Assembly (NCBI GenBank): GCA_031289815.1
Contig: JAITOS010000034.1
Coordinates: 1 to 15,281, forward strand
Origin: Peptococcaceae bacterium
GTDB taxonomy: Bacteria; Bacillota; Desulfitobacteriia; Desulfitobacteriales; Desulfitobacteriaceae
DNA length: 15,281 nucleotides
Direction: 5' to 3'
Shown here piece after piece: positions 1 through 6,015 of this stretch. A program made the translations under genes and the position numbers. The notes under the pieces are model-generated. The model searched no databases, was not told where the DNA came from, and saw nothing but the letters and a program-made list of their open reading frames with translations. Each line of letters begins with the position of its first letter. The first letter of the stretch is position 1.

Positions 1-747
1 GGCTCTCGCCGAGCGACGGCCTATGGCAAAGCGGCGGCGGTGCATTTGGCTAAAGAAGTTGCCGCCAACGGGATGGTGGTGGTGAGCGGTCTGGCGCGAG
101 GGATTGATTCGGCGGCGCATAAAGGAGCCTTGGAAGGGAAGGGGGAAACCTGGGCTGTTTTCGGCTGCGGCGTGGACGTGGTCTATCCCGCGGAAAACCA
201 GCGGTTGGCGGATTCGATTCTGGAGCGGGGAGCGCTGCTCAGTGAGTTTACCCCGGGGACGACGCCGGAAGCGCAGTTCTTTCCGCCGCGCAATCGCCTG
301 ATCAGCGGCTGCGCCAGAGGGGTGGTCGTGGTGGAGGCCGCCGAGCGGAGCGGCGCCTTGATTACGGTGGATTTTGCGCTGGAACAGGGACGGGAAGTCT
401 TTGCGGTGCCGGGACCGATCTTTAGCGCCATGAGCAAAGGGACGCATCACCTGCTGCGGCAAGGGGCGATGATCGCGGCGGGCATAGAGGATATCCTGGG
501 CGAGGTGAGAATGAATGACCAGCCGCCTGTTGGGGTACAAGATAGAGAGGAAGCTGACGCCGGAGAGGAAGAAGGGACGGATCGGGGAAAAATCATGGCA
601 TTGTTAAGCGACTTGCCGCTGCATATTGACCAAATAACGCTAAGAAGCGAGCTTACCCCGGAAAATATTGCCTTGATTCTGCTGGAATTAGAGCTGAACG
701 GGAAGGTCATGCCGTTGCCGGGACAACATTTTGTTTTAGCAAGATGA
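1..747 (+). CDS. dprA: DNA processing protein DprA (Smf), 5'-truncated by the window edge
   Basis: DprA binds incoming single-stranded DNA in the cytoplasm and loads RecA during natural transformation; it is also conserved in bacteria not known to be competent. The reading frame is open from base 1, so the gene starts upstream and 248 residues are visible. Counting from the first visible residue, the Rossmann-like core shows SGLARGIDSAAH (29-40), GCGVDVVYPAEN (55-66), FPPRNRLISG (94-103) and a long EAAERSGALIT block (112-122), all typical of the family. An acidic linker (about 170-196) leads to a C-terminal winged-helix-like domain (about 197-248), as in many Firmicutes DprA. The N-terminal part, usually about 100 residues, is missing only because of the window edge. 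The next gene, topA, begins 149 bases downstream after a probable promoter, so dprA may end its own transcription unit, although no terminator is visible. Confidence 0.95.
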   Translation, partial: GSRRATAYGKAAAVHLAKEVAANGMVVVSGLARGIDSAAHKGALEGKGETWAVFGCGVDVVYPAENQRLADSILERGALLSEFTPGTTPEAQFFPPRNRLISGCARGVVVVEAAERSGALITVDFALEQGREVFAVPGPIFSAMSKGTHHLLRQGAMIAAGIEDILGEVRMNDQPPVGVQDREEADAGEEEGTDRGKIMALLSDLPLHIDQITLRSELTPENIALILLELELNGKVMPLPGQHFVLAR

Positions 748-756
748 TTTAAAATC

Positions 757-783
757 TGGACAGTTGCCGCAAAAACGTATAAT
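757..783 (+). promoter_or_regulatory. Candidate sigma-A promoter for topA
   Basis: A perfect -10 hexamer TATAAT lies at 778-783. Upstream, TGGACA (757-762) matches the -35 consensus at 5 of 6 positions, but the spacer is only 15 bp, shorter than the optimal 17, so the -35 assignment is uncertain. The predicted start near 790 would give a leader of about 107 nt before topA. The gap between dprA and topA (748-896) also contains two short inverted repeats: CAGTC-A-GACTG (810-820) and ATGAAA-GATT-TTTCAT (862-877). Neither carries a T-tract that would make it a terminator. Confidence 0.45.
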
Positions 784-896
784 ATTAACTCGGTGGTTTG
801 CTGTAACGTCAGTCAGACTGTTTCACGGGCCGCTGATTTTGCCATAATAGATGAAAATAAGATGAAAGATTTTTCATAAACGTTTGAGGTGAAGGT

Positions 897-3008
897 ATGC
901 TCAAAACCTTAGTAATTGTTGAGTCCCCGGCAAAAGCCAAGTCGATCAGCAAATTTTTAGGTAAAAAATATTTGATTAAAGCTTCGATGGGACATCTGAG
1001 AGACTTGCCGAAAAGTCAAATGGGGGTCGATTTGAATCAGGATTTTGAACCTAAGTATATTGCGATCCGCGGTAAAGGGGACCTGATTAAAGATTTAAGG
1101 CAAGCGGCCAAGGGCGCGGATAAAATCCTGCTGGCGTCTGACCCCGATCGTGAAGGGGAAGCGATTGCCTGGCATCTCGGCCATCTTTTGGGAATGAAAG
1201 AAGAAGAAAAATGCCGGATTGAATTTCACGAGATCACCAAGCCGGCGATTGAAGCCGCCATGAAAAATGTCAGACAGGTGGATAAAAACCGCGTGGACGC
1301 TCAGCAGGCGCGCCGGATTTTAGACCGCTTGGTAGGGTATCAGCTGAGTCCGCTGCTGTGGCGTAAAGTCAAAAAAGGACTGAGCGCGGGCCGGGTGCAA
1401 TCGGTGGCCGTGCGGCTGGTATGCGATCGGGAGGAAGATATCCGGGCTTTTGTGGCGGAGGAATATTGGAGTATCGACGCGCTTTTCCGTTCACAGGAAG
1501 GGCAATTTCGCGCCAAGCTAATAAAAAAAGACGATAAGAAAATCCAGATCGGCACACGGGAAGAAACCGATCAAATCTTGGCGGAGTTGAAGAAAAGCGT
1601 CTTTGCGGTGACGGACGTCCGGACGAAAGAAAAACATAAAAATCCCGCGCCCCCATTTATCACCAGCAGCTTGCAGCAGGAAGCTTATCGCAAATTGAAT
1701 TTTTCACCGAAAAAGACGATGATGCTGGCGCAGCAGCTCTATGAGGGGCTGGATTTAGGGAAACAGGGATCCGGGGGACTGATCACCTACATGCGGACGG
1801 ATTCGGTACGCATCGCGGAGCCTGCCCAAATAGAGGCCAGGGAATATATTTTGAGTCATTATGGGAAGGAATACTACCCGGAAAAAACGAGAAACTATGT
1901 AAGTAAAGGAAGAACCCAAGAGGCGCATGAGGCTATCCGGCCAACATCGATAGAGAATGCGCCGGATCAGTTGAAGGCGCATTTAGGCCGGGATCAGCTG
2001 CGCCTGTACCGCCTGATCTGGGAGAGATTTGTAGCCAGCCAAATGAGCTCGGCGGTGCTGGATACCTTGACCGTAGATGTTCAGGGCGGTCGCTATTTGT
2101 TGCGGGCCAATACGACAGCGGTGAAATTTCAGGGATATCAGATCCTCTATCAGGACGCCCGTGAAGACGCGGACGCGGAGAATCAAGAAGATACGGCGCT
2201 GGATGTGACGGTGCGTAAAGGCGAATCCTTACAGCTAGATAAATTGATGGAAAAACAGCATTTTACCGAGCCGCCAGCCCGATATACAGAAGCGACCCTG
2301 GTGCGCAAGCTGGAAGAAGAGGGCATCGGACGTCCCAGCACCTATGCGCCGACCATTGGCACGATTCAATCTCGCGGCTATGTAGTGAAAGAGGGAAAAC
2401 TGCTGTTGCCCACGGAATTAGGTGAAATTGTTATTTCCTTGCTTAAAGAGCATTTCCCTGATATTGTAAACGTCGAATTTACGGCTCAAATGGAGGAACA
2501 GTTAGACAGCGTTGAAGAGGGCGGTTCGTCTTGGAAGGCTGTGATCAGAGATTTTTACGCTCCGTTTGAAGCTACGCTGATCGAAGCGGAAAATAAGATC
2601 GGCAAGGTGAAGATCGAAGACGAAGTATCGGAGGAAGTTTGCGAGCGGTGCGGCCGACAGATGGTCGTAAAAATGGGTAAATTCGGAAAATTTCTGGCCT
2701 GTCCGGGATTTCCAGAATGTCGCAATACCAAGCCGTTATTGGAAGAAATCGAAGCGAAATGCCCGTTATGCGGCAACCCGATCGTGGTAAGACGTTCCAA
2801 GAAGGGAAGAAAATTCTTTGGCTGCCGCGCTTATCCGGAATGCAATTTTCTGTCCTGGGATATACCCGCTCCGGATCCTTGCCCGCAGTGCGGACAGCTG
2901 CGCGTGATAAAGTCTTCCCGCAGTCAAAAACGAATCGTCTGTACCAACGATCAATGCCGTTATACGGAAATTTTGGAAAAGAATCATGAGGATGAGCATC
3001 ATGCCTAG
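897..3008 (+). CDS. topA: DNA topoisomerase I (type IA)
   Basis: Relaxes negatively supercoiled DNA by passing a strand through a transient single-strand break with a 5'-phosphotyrosine link. The 703-residue protein has the N-terminal Toprim domain (VIVESPAKA at 6-14 with Glu9; SDPDREGEAIAWH at 81-93 with the acidic triad), the SAGRVQSVAVRL motif near 163-174, and the active-site tyrosine in ITYMRTDS (Tyr298). The C-terminus carries three four-cysteine zinc fingers: Cys582/585/602/608, Cys622/625/643/649 and Cys662/665/682/687. Length and domain order match the Firmicutes family (about 690-710 residues). The ATG start at 897 follows GAGGTG (886-891) with a 5-nt spacing. The end overlaps the trmFO start by 8 nt, which suggests translational coupling. 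Confidence is very high. Confidence 0.98.
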   Translation: MLKTLVIVESPAKAKSISKFLGKKYLIKASMGHLRDLPKSQMGVDLNQDFEPKYIAIRGKGDLIKDLRQAAKGADKILLASDPDREGEAIAWHLGHLLGMKEEEKCRIEFHEITKPAIEAAMKNVRQVDKNRVDAQQARRILDRLVGYQLSPLLWRKVKKGLSAGRVQSVAVRLVCDREEDIRAFVAEEYWSIDALFRSQEGQFRAKLIKKDDKKIQIGTREETDQILAELKKSVFAVTDVRTKEKHKNPAPPFITSSLQQEAYRKLNFSPKKTMMLAQQLYEGLDLGKQGSGGLITYMRTDSVRIAEPAQIEAREYILSHYGKEYYPEKTRNYVSKGRTQEAHEAIRPTSIENAPDQLKAHLGRDQLRLYRLIWERFVASQMSSAVLDTLTVDVQGGRYLLRANTTAVKFQGYQILYQDAREDADAENQEDTALDVTVRKGESLQLDKLMEKQHFTEPPARYTEATLVRKLEEEGIGRPSTYAPTIGTIQSRGYVVKEGKLLLPTELGEIVISLLKEHFPDIVNVEFTAQMEEQLDSVEEGGSSWKAVIRDFYAPFEATLIEAENKIGKVKIEDEVSEEVCERCGRQMVVKMGKFGKFLACPGFPECRNTKPLLEEIEAKCPLCGNPIVVRRSKKGRKFFGCRAYPECNFLSWDIPAPDPCPQCGQLRVIKSSRSQKRIVCTNDQCRYTEILEKNHEDEHHA

Positions 3009-4314
3009 AGTCACTGTTATCGGAGCGGGTCTGGCCGGCTCTGAAGCTGCCTGGCAACTGGTGAAACGCGGCGTCGGGGTGGATCTCCATGAAATGCGGC
3101 CGGAGAAAATGACGCCGGCGCATCATACGGCACATTTTGCCGAATTAGTATGCAGCAATTCCTTACGCGCCGCCGGTTTAGAAAACGCCGTCGGTTTGCT
3201 GAAGGAGGAAATGCGTCGGCTGGATTCGTTGATCGTGCAGACGGCGGATAAAAACGCTGTTCCTGCCGGCGGCGCTCTGGCGGTTGACCGGGAGCGATTT
3301 TCTCAGGAAATCACCGAAAGCTTACAAAACCATCCTCTCGTAAAGGTCATTCCGGGGGAAGTGGACCGCATTCCCGAGGAAGGCGTAGTGATTGTTGCCA
3401 GCGGGCCCTTGACCTCGGAGAAATTGGCGACCGCTATCGCCGCTTTGACCGGGGAGGAGTATCTGGCCTTTTATGACGCCGCCGCTCCGATTGTTACCGG
3501 GGAATCGATTGATCAGAAACAGGTTTTTTGGGCCTCGCGTTACGGCAAAGGGGACGCGGATTATCTGAATTGTCCGCTGACGAAGGAGCAATACGAGCTT
3601 TTTTACACAGAATTGGTGAAAGCTGAGACCGCGGAAATAAAAGGCTTTGAGCGAAACGCCTCCGTTTTTGAAGGCTGTATGCCGGTGGAGGTGATGGCGG
3701 GGCGCGGGGAACAAACCTTGTTATTTGGGCCGCTGAAACCGGTAGGCTTGACGGACCCTTTCACCAATCAAAGACCCTATGCGGTCGTACAGCTTCGTAA
3801 GGAAAACCGGGAAGGATCCCTGTTCAATCTGGTTGGCTTTCAAACCCGGCTGAAATGGGGCGAGCAGCAACGCGTCTTCCGTTTGATCCCTGGCTTGCAG
3901 GGCGCGGAATTTGTGCGTTACGGGGTGATGCATCGCAATACTTTTCTGAACGCGCCGAAGCTGCTGAAGGCGGATTTTAGCTTTAAAAAACGTCCGACTC
4001 TGTTCTTTGCCGGACAGCTTACCGGTGTGGAAGGATACGTGGAGTCGGCTGCCAGCGGTCTGATAGCAGGTTTAAACGCCTGGAGAGTGATCAACCGGCG
4101 GCAAACCCTGATTTTCCCCGCGGAAACGGCTTTAGGCGGCTTGGCCGGATATTTGGCGGGAGCCGTCAGCTGTGATTTTCAGCCGATGAATATCAATTTC
4201 GGTTTGCTGCCGCCATGTGCGGAACGTATTCGGGGAAAACGGGAAAGAAACGCTAAAATCGCCGCCAGGGCTTTGTCGGCGCTGGACGCATTCTGTCATT
4301 CGTATGAGGAATAG
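3001..4314 (+). CDS. trmFO: Methylenetetrahydrofolate--tRNA-(uracil-5-)-methyltransferase TrmFO
   Basis: Makes 5-methyluridine at position 54 of tRNAs (T-loop) using methylenetetrahydrofolate as carbon donor and FAD as reductant. I chose the ATG at 3001, which gives MPRVTVIGAGLAGSEAAW, matching the usual family N-terminus, with GAGGA (2988-2992) about 8 nt upstream. An in-frame ATG at 2986 would add five residues and is less well placed. In the 437-residue product the FAD-binding GAGLAG is at 8-13. Two conserved cysteines stand at Cys51 (ELVCSNSLRA) and Cys226 (EGCMPVEVMAGRG), which correspond to the catalytic cysteines described for B. subtilis TrmFO. Its neighbours topA and xerC are the classic Firmicutes ones. 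The old annotation of this family as Gid or GidA-like is superseded. Confidence 0.97.
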   Translation: MPRVTVIGAGLAGSEAAWQLVKRGVGVDLHEMRPEKMTPAHHTAHFAELVCSNSLRAAGLENAVGLLKEEMRRLDSLIVQTADKNAVPAGGALAVDRERFSQEITESLQNHPLVKVIPGEVDRIPEEGVVIVASGPLTSEKLATAIAALTGEEYLAFYDAAAPIVTGESIDQKQVFWASRYGKGDADYLNCPLTKEQYELFYTELVKAETAEIKGFERNASVFEGCMPVEVMAGRGEQTLLFGPLKPVGLTDPFTNQRPYAVVQLRKENREGSLFNLVGFQTRLKWGEQQRVFRLIPGLQGAEFVRYGVMHRNTFLNAPKLLKADFSFKKRPTLFFAGQLTGVEGYVESAASGLIAGLNAWRVINRRQTLIFPAETALGGLAGYLAGAVSCDFQPMNINFGLLPPCAERIRGKRERNAKIAARALSALDAFCHSYEE

Positions 4315-4326
4315 AGAGGCTGGGCG

Positions 4327-4358
4327 TCCTCCTGAGCGAGATCGTCTGCTCAGGAGGA
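4327..4358 (+). promoter_or_regulatory. Stem-loop sequestering a Shine-Dalgarno sequence upstream of xerC
   Basis: A perfect 11-bp inverted repeat pairs TCCTCCTGAGC (4327-4337) with GCTCAGGAGGA (4348-4358) around a 10-nt loop that can itself form three more pairs. There is no T-tract after it (the next bases are GGGGTTGAAAAATGA), so it does not look like an intrinsic terminator. The right arm contains AGGAGG, a strong ribosome binding site, and is followed by an ATG at 4370. In folded RNA the anti-SD sequence CCTCCT would mask that site. It could instead be an mRNA-stabilising or processing hairpin at the 3' end of trmFO. Confidence 0.6.
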
Positions 4359-4369
4359 GGGGTTGAAAA

Positions 4370-4411
4370 ATGACGCGTGATCAGAAAGTAAGAAGGTGCT
4401 GGCAATGGTGA
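4370..4411 (+). CDS. Possible 13-codon leader ORF overlapping the xerC start
   Basis: ATG at 4370 to TGA at 4409-4411 encodes MTRDQKVRRCWQW. It sits 7 nt after the purine run GAGGGG (4357-4362), part of an extended SD that lies partly in the right arm of the 4327-4358 hairpin. Its last codons overlap the first codons of xerC (ATG at 4405) in another frame, an arrangement that would permit translational coupling. No family is recognised and it may not be translated; the support is the strong SD, the spacing and the overlap only. Two tryptophans and three arginines in 13 residues are noted without a functional claim. Confidence 0.3.
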   Translation: MTRDQKVRRCWQW

Positions 4412-5319
4412 TCGCGGAGGAGATAGATTTATTTTTAGAGCAGCTGCGGGCGCAAAACAAGTCTGACTTAACGCTGAAGGCTTATGGGACGGATCTCAGT
4501 CAGTTTGTTTGTTTTGCCGTCCGGGAATTGGGAACGGAGGAAGAGCGGCTGGACATAGAAAAGATCGACGTCTGGCTGGTCAGAAGCTACCTGGGCGTAT
4601 TGGCGGAACAAAATCTGGCGCGCAAGAGCATCGCTCGCAAGCTCGCCGCTTTACGGTCTTTTTTCAAATTTTACTGCCGCCATCATACGCTGGCCCAGAA
4701 TCCCGTCCGGAAAATCGCGAGTCCCAAGCTGGGGCGCAAGCTGCCGCAATTTTTGTATCAGGAGCAGATGAACCAGCTGCTGATCCCGGCGGACGGCAGC
4801 GCCTTGGGGGAGCTGCGCAACCGGGTGATGATTGAATTGCTGTATGGATCAGGTTTGCGGATCAGCGAATTGACCGCTTTAGATAAAAGGGATATGGCGC
4901 CGGGGATGGATATCCTGAAAATCAAAGGAAAGGGACAAAAGGAGCGGATTGTACCGGTAACGCCCTATGCCGTCAAGGCGATAACCGCCTATTTAGCGCG
5001 GCGCAGCGACGATCATCCGGCCTTGCTTCTGGGGCAAAGAGGAGATCGGCTGACAGACCGCTCCGCACGGCGGATCATAGACCGGATGGCGCAAAAAGCC
5101 GCTTTAAGCCAGCATGTTCATCCGCATATGTTAAGGCACTCTTTTGCTACACATCTTTTGGATGGCGGCGCGGATCTGCGGACGGTACAAGAACTGTTAG
5201 GGCATGAACAATTGTCGTCAACGCAGATTTATACCCACCTGACACGGGAACGGTTAAAGGAAGTCTACCTGCAAGCGCATCCTCGGGCTAAAATACAAAA
5301 TATTAAAAAAACTCATTAA
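4405..5319 (+). CDS. xerC: Tyrosine recombinase XerC (CodV-type)
   Basis: Site-specific recombinase that, with a XerD partner, resolves chromosome dimers at dif during cell division. The chosen ATG at 4405 has AGAAGG (4391-4396) 8 nt upstream and gives 304 residues; a GTG at 4396 would add three. The N-terminal SAM-like DNA-binding domain (about 1-105) is followed by the catalytic domain with the complete tyrosine recombinase set: Arg152 (GLRISEL), Lys176 (KGKGQKER), His241 and Arg244 (HMLRH), His267 (LLGHEQLSSTQ) and Tyr276 (IYTHL). The position between trmFO and hslV is the same as that of B. subtilis codV, which supports XerC rather than a phage integrase. No sign of truncation. Confidence 0.95.
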   Translation: MVIAEEIDLFLEQLRAQNKSDLTLKAYGTDLSQFVCFAVRELGTEEERLDIEKIDVWLVRSYLGVLAEQNLARKSIARKLAALRSFFKFYCRHHTLAQNPVRKIASPKLGRKLPQFLYQEQMNQLLIPADGSALGELRNRVMIELLYGSGLRISELTALDKRDMAPGMDILKIKGKGQKERIVPVTPYAVKAITAYLARRSDDHPALLLGQRGDRLTDRSARRIIDRMAQKAALSQHVHPHMLRHSFATHLLDGGADLRTVQELLGHEQLSSTQIYTHLTRERLKEVYLQAHPRAKIQNIKKTH

Positions 5320-5362
5320 ATAGTTGATTTATTCCTAATAAACTGGTAGTGTAAAAATAGCA

Positions 5363-5377
5363 AATTTTCATAATATC
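5363..5377. promoter_or_regulatory. CodY-box-like sequence upstream of hslV
   Basis: Matches the palindromic CodY consensus (AATTTTCWGAAAATT) at 12 of 15 positions. A second, weaker copy with the core TTTTCTGA lies at 5380-5394 (9 of 15). Both overlap the candidate hslV promoter at 5367-5395. Because codY is the last gene of the xerC-hslV-hslU-codY arrangement, a repressor site here would give autoregulation. A similar chance-level match (11 of 15) occurs inside topA, so this is a candidate only. Confidence 0.4.
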
Positions 5378-5395
5378 TTTGTTTTCTGATACAAA
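5367..5395 (+). promoter_or_regulatory. Candidate extended -10 promoter for hslV-hslU-codY
   Basis: TTCATA (5367-5372, 4 of 6) and TACAAA (5390-5395, 4 of 6) are separated by 17 bp, with TG at 5387-5388 one base before the -10 (extended -10 element). The predicted start is near 5402, leaving a leader of about 67 nt. The 149-bp gap in which it lies (5320-5468) is clearly more AT-rich than its surroundings, consistent with a regulatory region. Both hexamers are imperfect. Confidence 0.35.
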
Positions 5396-5406
5396 TCCAT
5401 ACAAAT
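5389..5406. repeat. 8-bp direct repeat with 10-bp period
   Basis: ATACAAAT occurs exactly at 5389-5396 and again at 5399-5406, separated by CC. The 10-bp period puts both copies on the same face of the DNA helix, and the repeat covers the candidate -10 region of the hslV promoter. A direct-repeat operator is possible; no known regulator motif is recognised. Confidence 0.5.
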
Positions 5407-5419
5407 TCGTTCGACGAAT
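5405..5419. repeat. Short inverted repeat in the hslV leader
   Basis: ATTCGT (5405-5410) and ACGAAT (5414-5419) form perfect 6-bp arms around TCG. It is immediately downstream of the direct repeat and the predicted transcription start. It could be an operator or a small 5' stem-loop. It does not match the CIRCE (HrcA) or CtsR operator patterns, which would be natural candidates for a protease operon. Confidence 0.4.
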
Positions 5420-5468
5420 GTCCCAGATAAGAGCCGGGTTTATGGGTTCATGATAGAGGAGGGGCGAT

Positions 5469-5999
5469 ATGTTTCACGCTACGACCATCATTGCCGTCAG
5501 GCAGGGGGATGACACCGCCATGGCTGGCGATGGGCAAGTGACCTTCGGCCAAGCGACGGTGATGAAACATGGGGCCAAAAAAGTACGCCGTTTGTTTCAA
5601 GGCAAGGTGCTGGCCGGTTTTGCCGGTTCGGTGGCGGATGCCTTTACTTTATTCGATAAATTTGAAGCAAAATTGGAAGAATATCATGGGAATCTATCCA
5701 GATCAGCGGTCGAGTTAGCCAAGGAATGGCGTACCGACAAGATGCTGCGGCAATTGGAGGCGATGCTGATTGTGGCGGACCGGGAAAATCTTCTCATTGT
5801 TTCGGGGTCCGGGGAAGTGATCGAGCCGGACGACGGGATTGCGGCGATCGGCTCCGGGGGAAACTACGCTTTAGCGGCGGCGCGGGCGCTAAAAAAACAT
5901 ACCGCGATCAGTTCGGGGGAGATGGCCAGGGAGGCGTTGATGATTGCCGCCTCCATATGCGTTTATACCAACGAGCATGTTACGGTAGAAGTCTTGTAA
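5469..5999 (+). CDS. hslV: ATP-dependent protease peptidase subunit HslV (ClpQ)
   Basis: Threonine peptidase of the proteasome-like HslVU complex; double hexameric rings degrade proteins unfolded by HslU in the cytoplasm. The 176-residue product contains the conserved HATTIIAV N-terminus, GDGQVT (20-25), the Lys38 region (GAKKVRR) and GSGGNYALAAA. The ATG at 5469 has a strong AGGAGGGG (5457-5464), and the in-frame codons upstream end in TAG at 5454-5456, so the start is fixed. The protein therefore begins MFHATT, and the catalytic threonine (Thr5) is preceded by four residues instead of one. B. subtilis CodW instead has MSSFHATT, with an active serine at the N-terminus; that serine is absent here. 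hslU follows after 16 nt. Confidence 0.97.
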   Translation: MFHATTIIAVRQGDDTAMAGDGQVTFGQATVMKHGAKKVRRLFQGKVLAGFAGSVADAFTLFDKFEAKLEEYHGNLSRSAVELAKEWRTDKMLRQLEAMLIVADRENLLIVSGSGEVIEPDDGIAAIGSGGNYALAAARALKKHTAISSGEMAREALMIAASICVYTNEHVTVEVL

Positions 6000-6015
6000 A
6001 TTGAGGTGAAGGCGA

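Noticed and set aside
2678..2692. CodY-box-like sequence (11/15) inside topA
   Set aside because: It coincides with the conserved zinc-finger codons for KFGKFL and is far from any promoter; it serves as a measure of how often such matches arise by chance.
2986..3000. Upstream ATG start for trmFO
   Set aside because: It adds MRMSI before the conserved N-terminus and the GAGGA sequence fits the ATG at 3001 better.
2572..3135. Minus-strand open frame of 187 codons opposite topA/trmFO
   Set aside because: It lies antisense to the topA zinc-finger region and the trmFO start, both unmistakable genes; its product is rich in Arg/Pro/Ser without any motif, as expected for a shadow frame.
4327..4358. 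Reading the trmFO-xerC hairpin as an intrinsic terminator
   Set aside because: No T-tract follows; the bases after the stem are G-rich and form a ribosome binding site.
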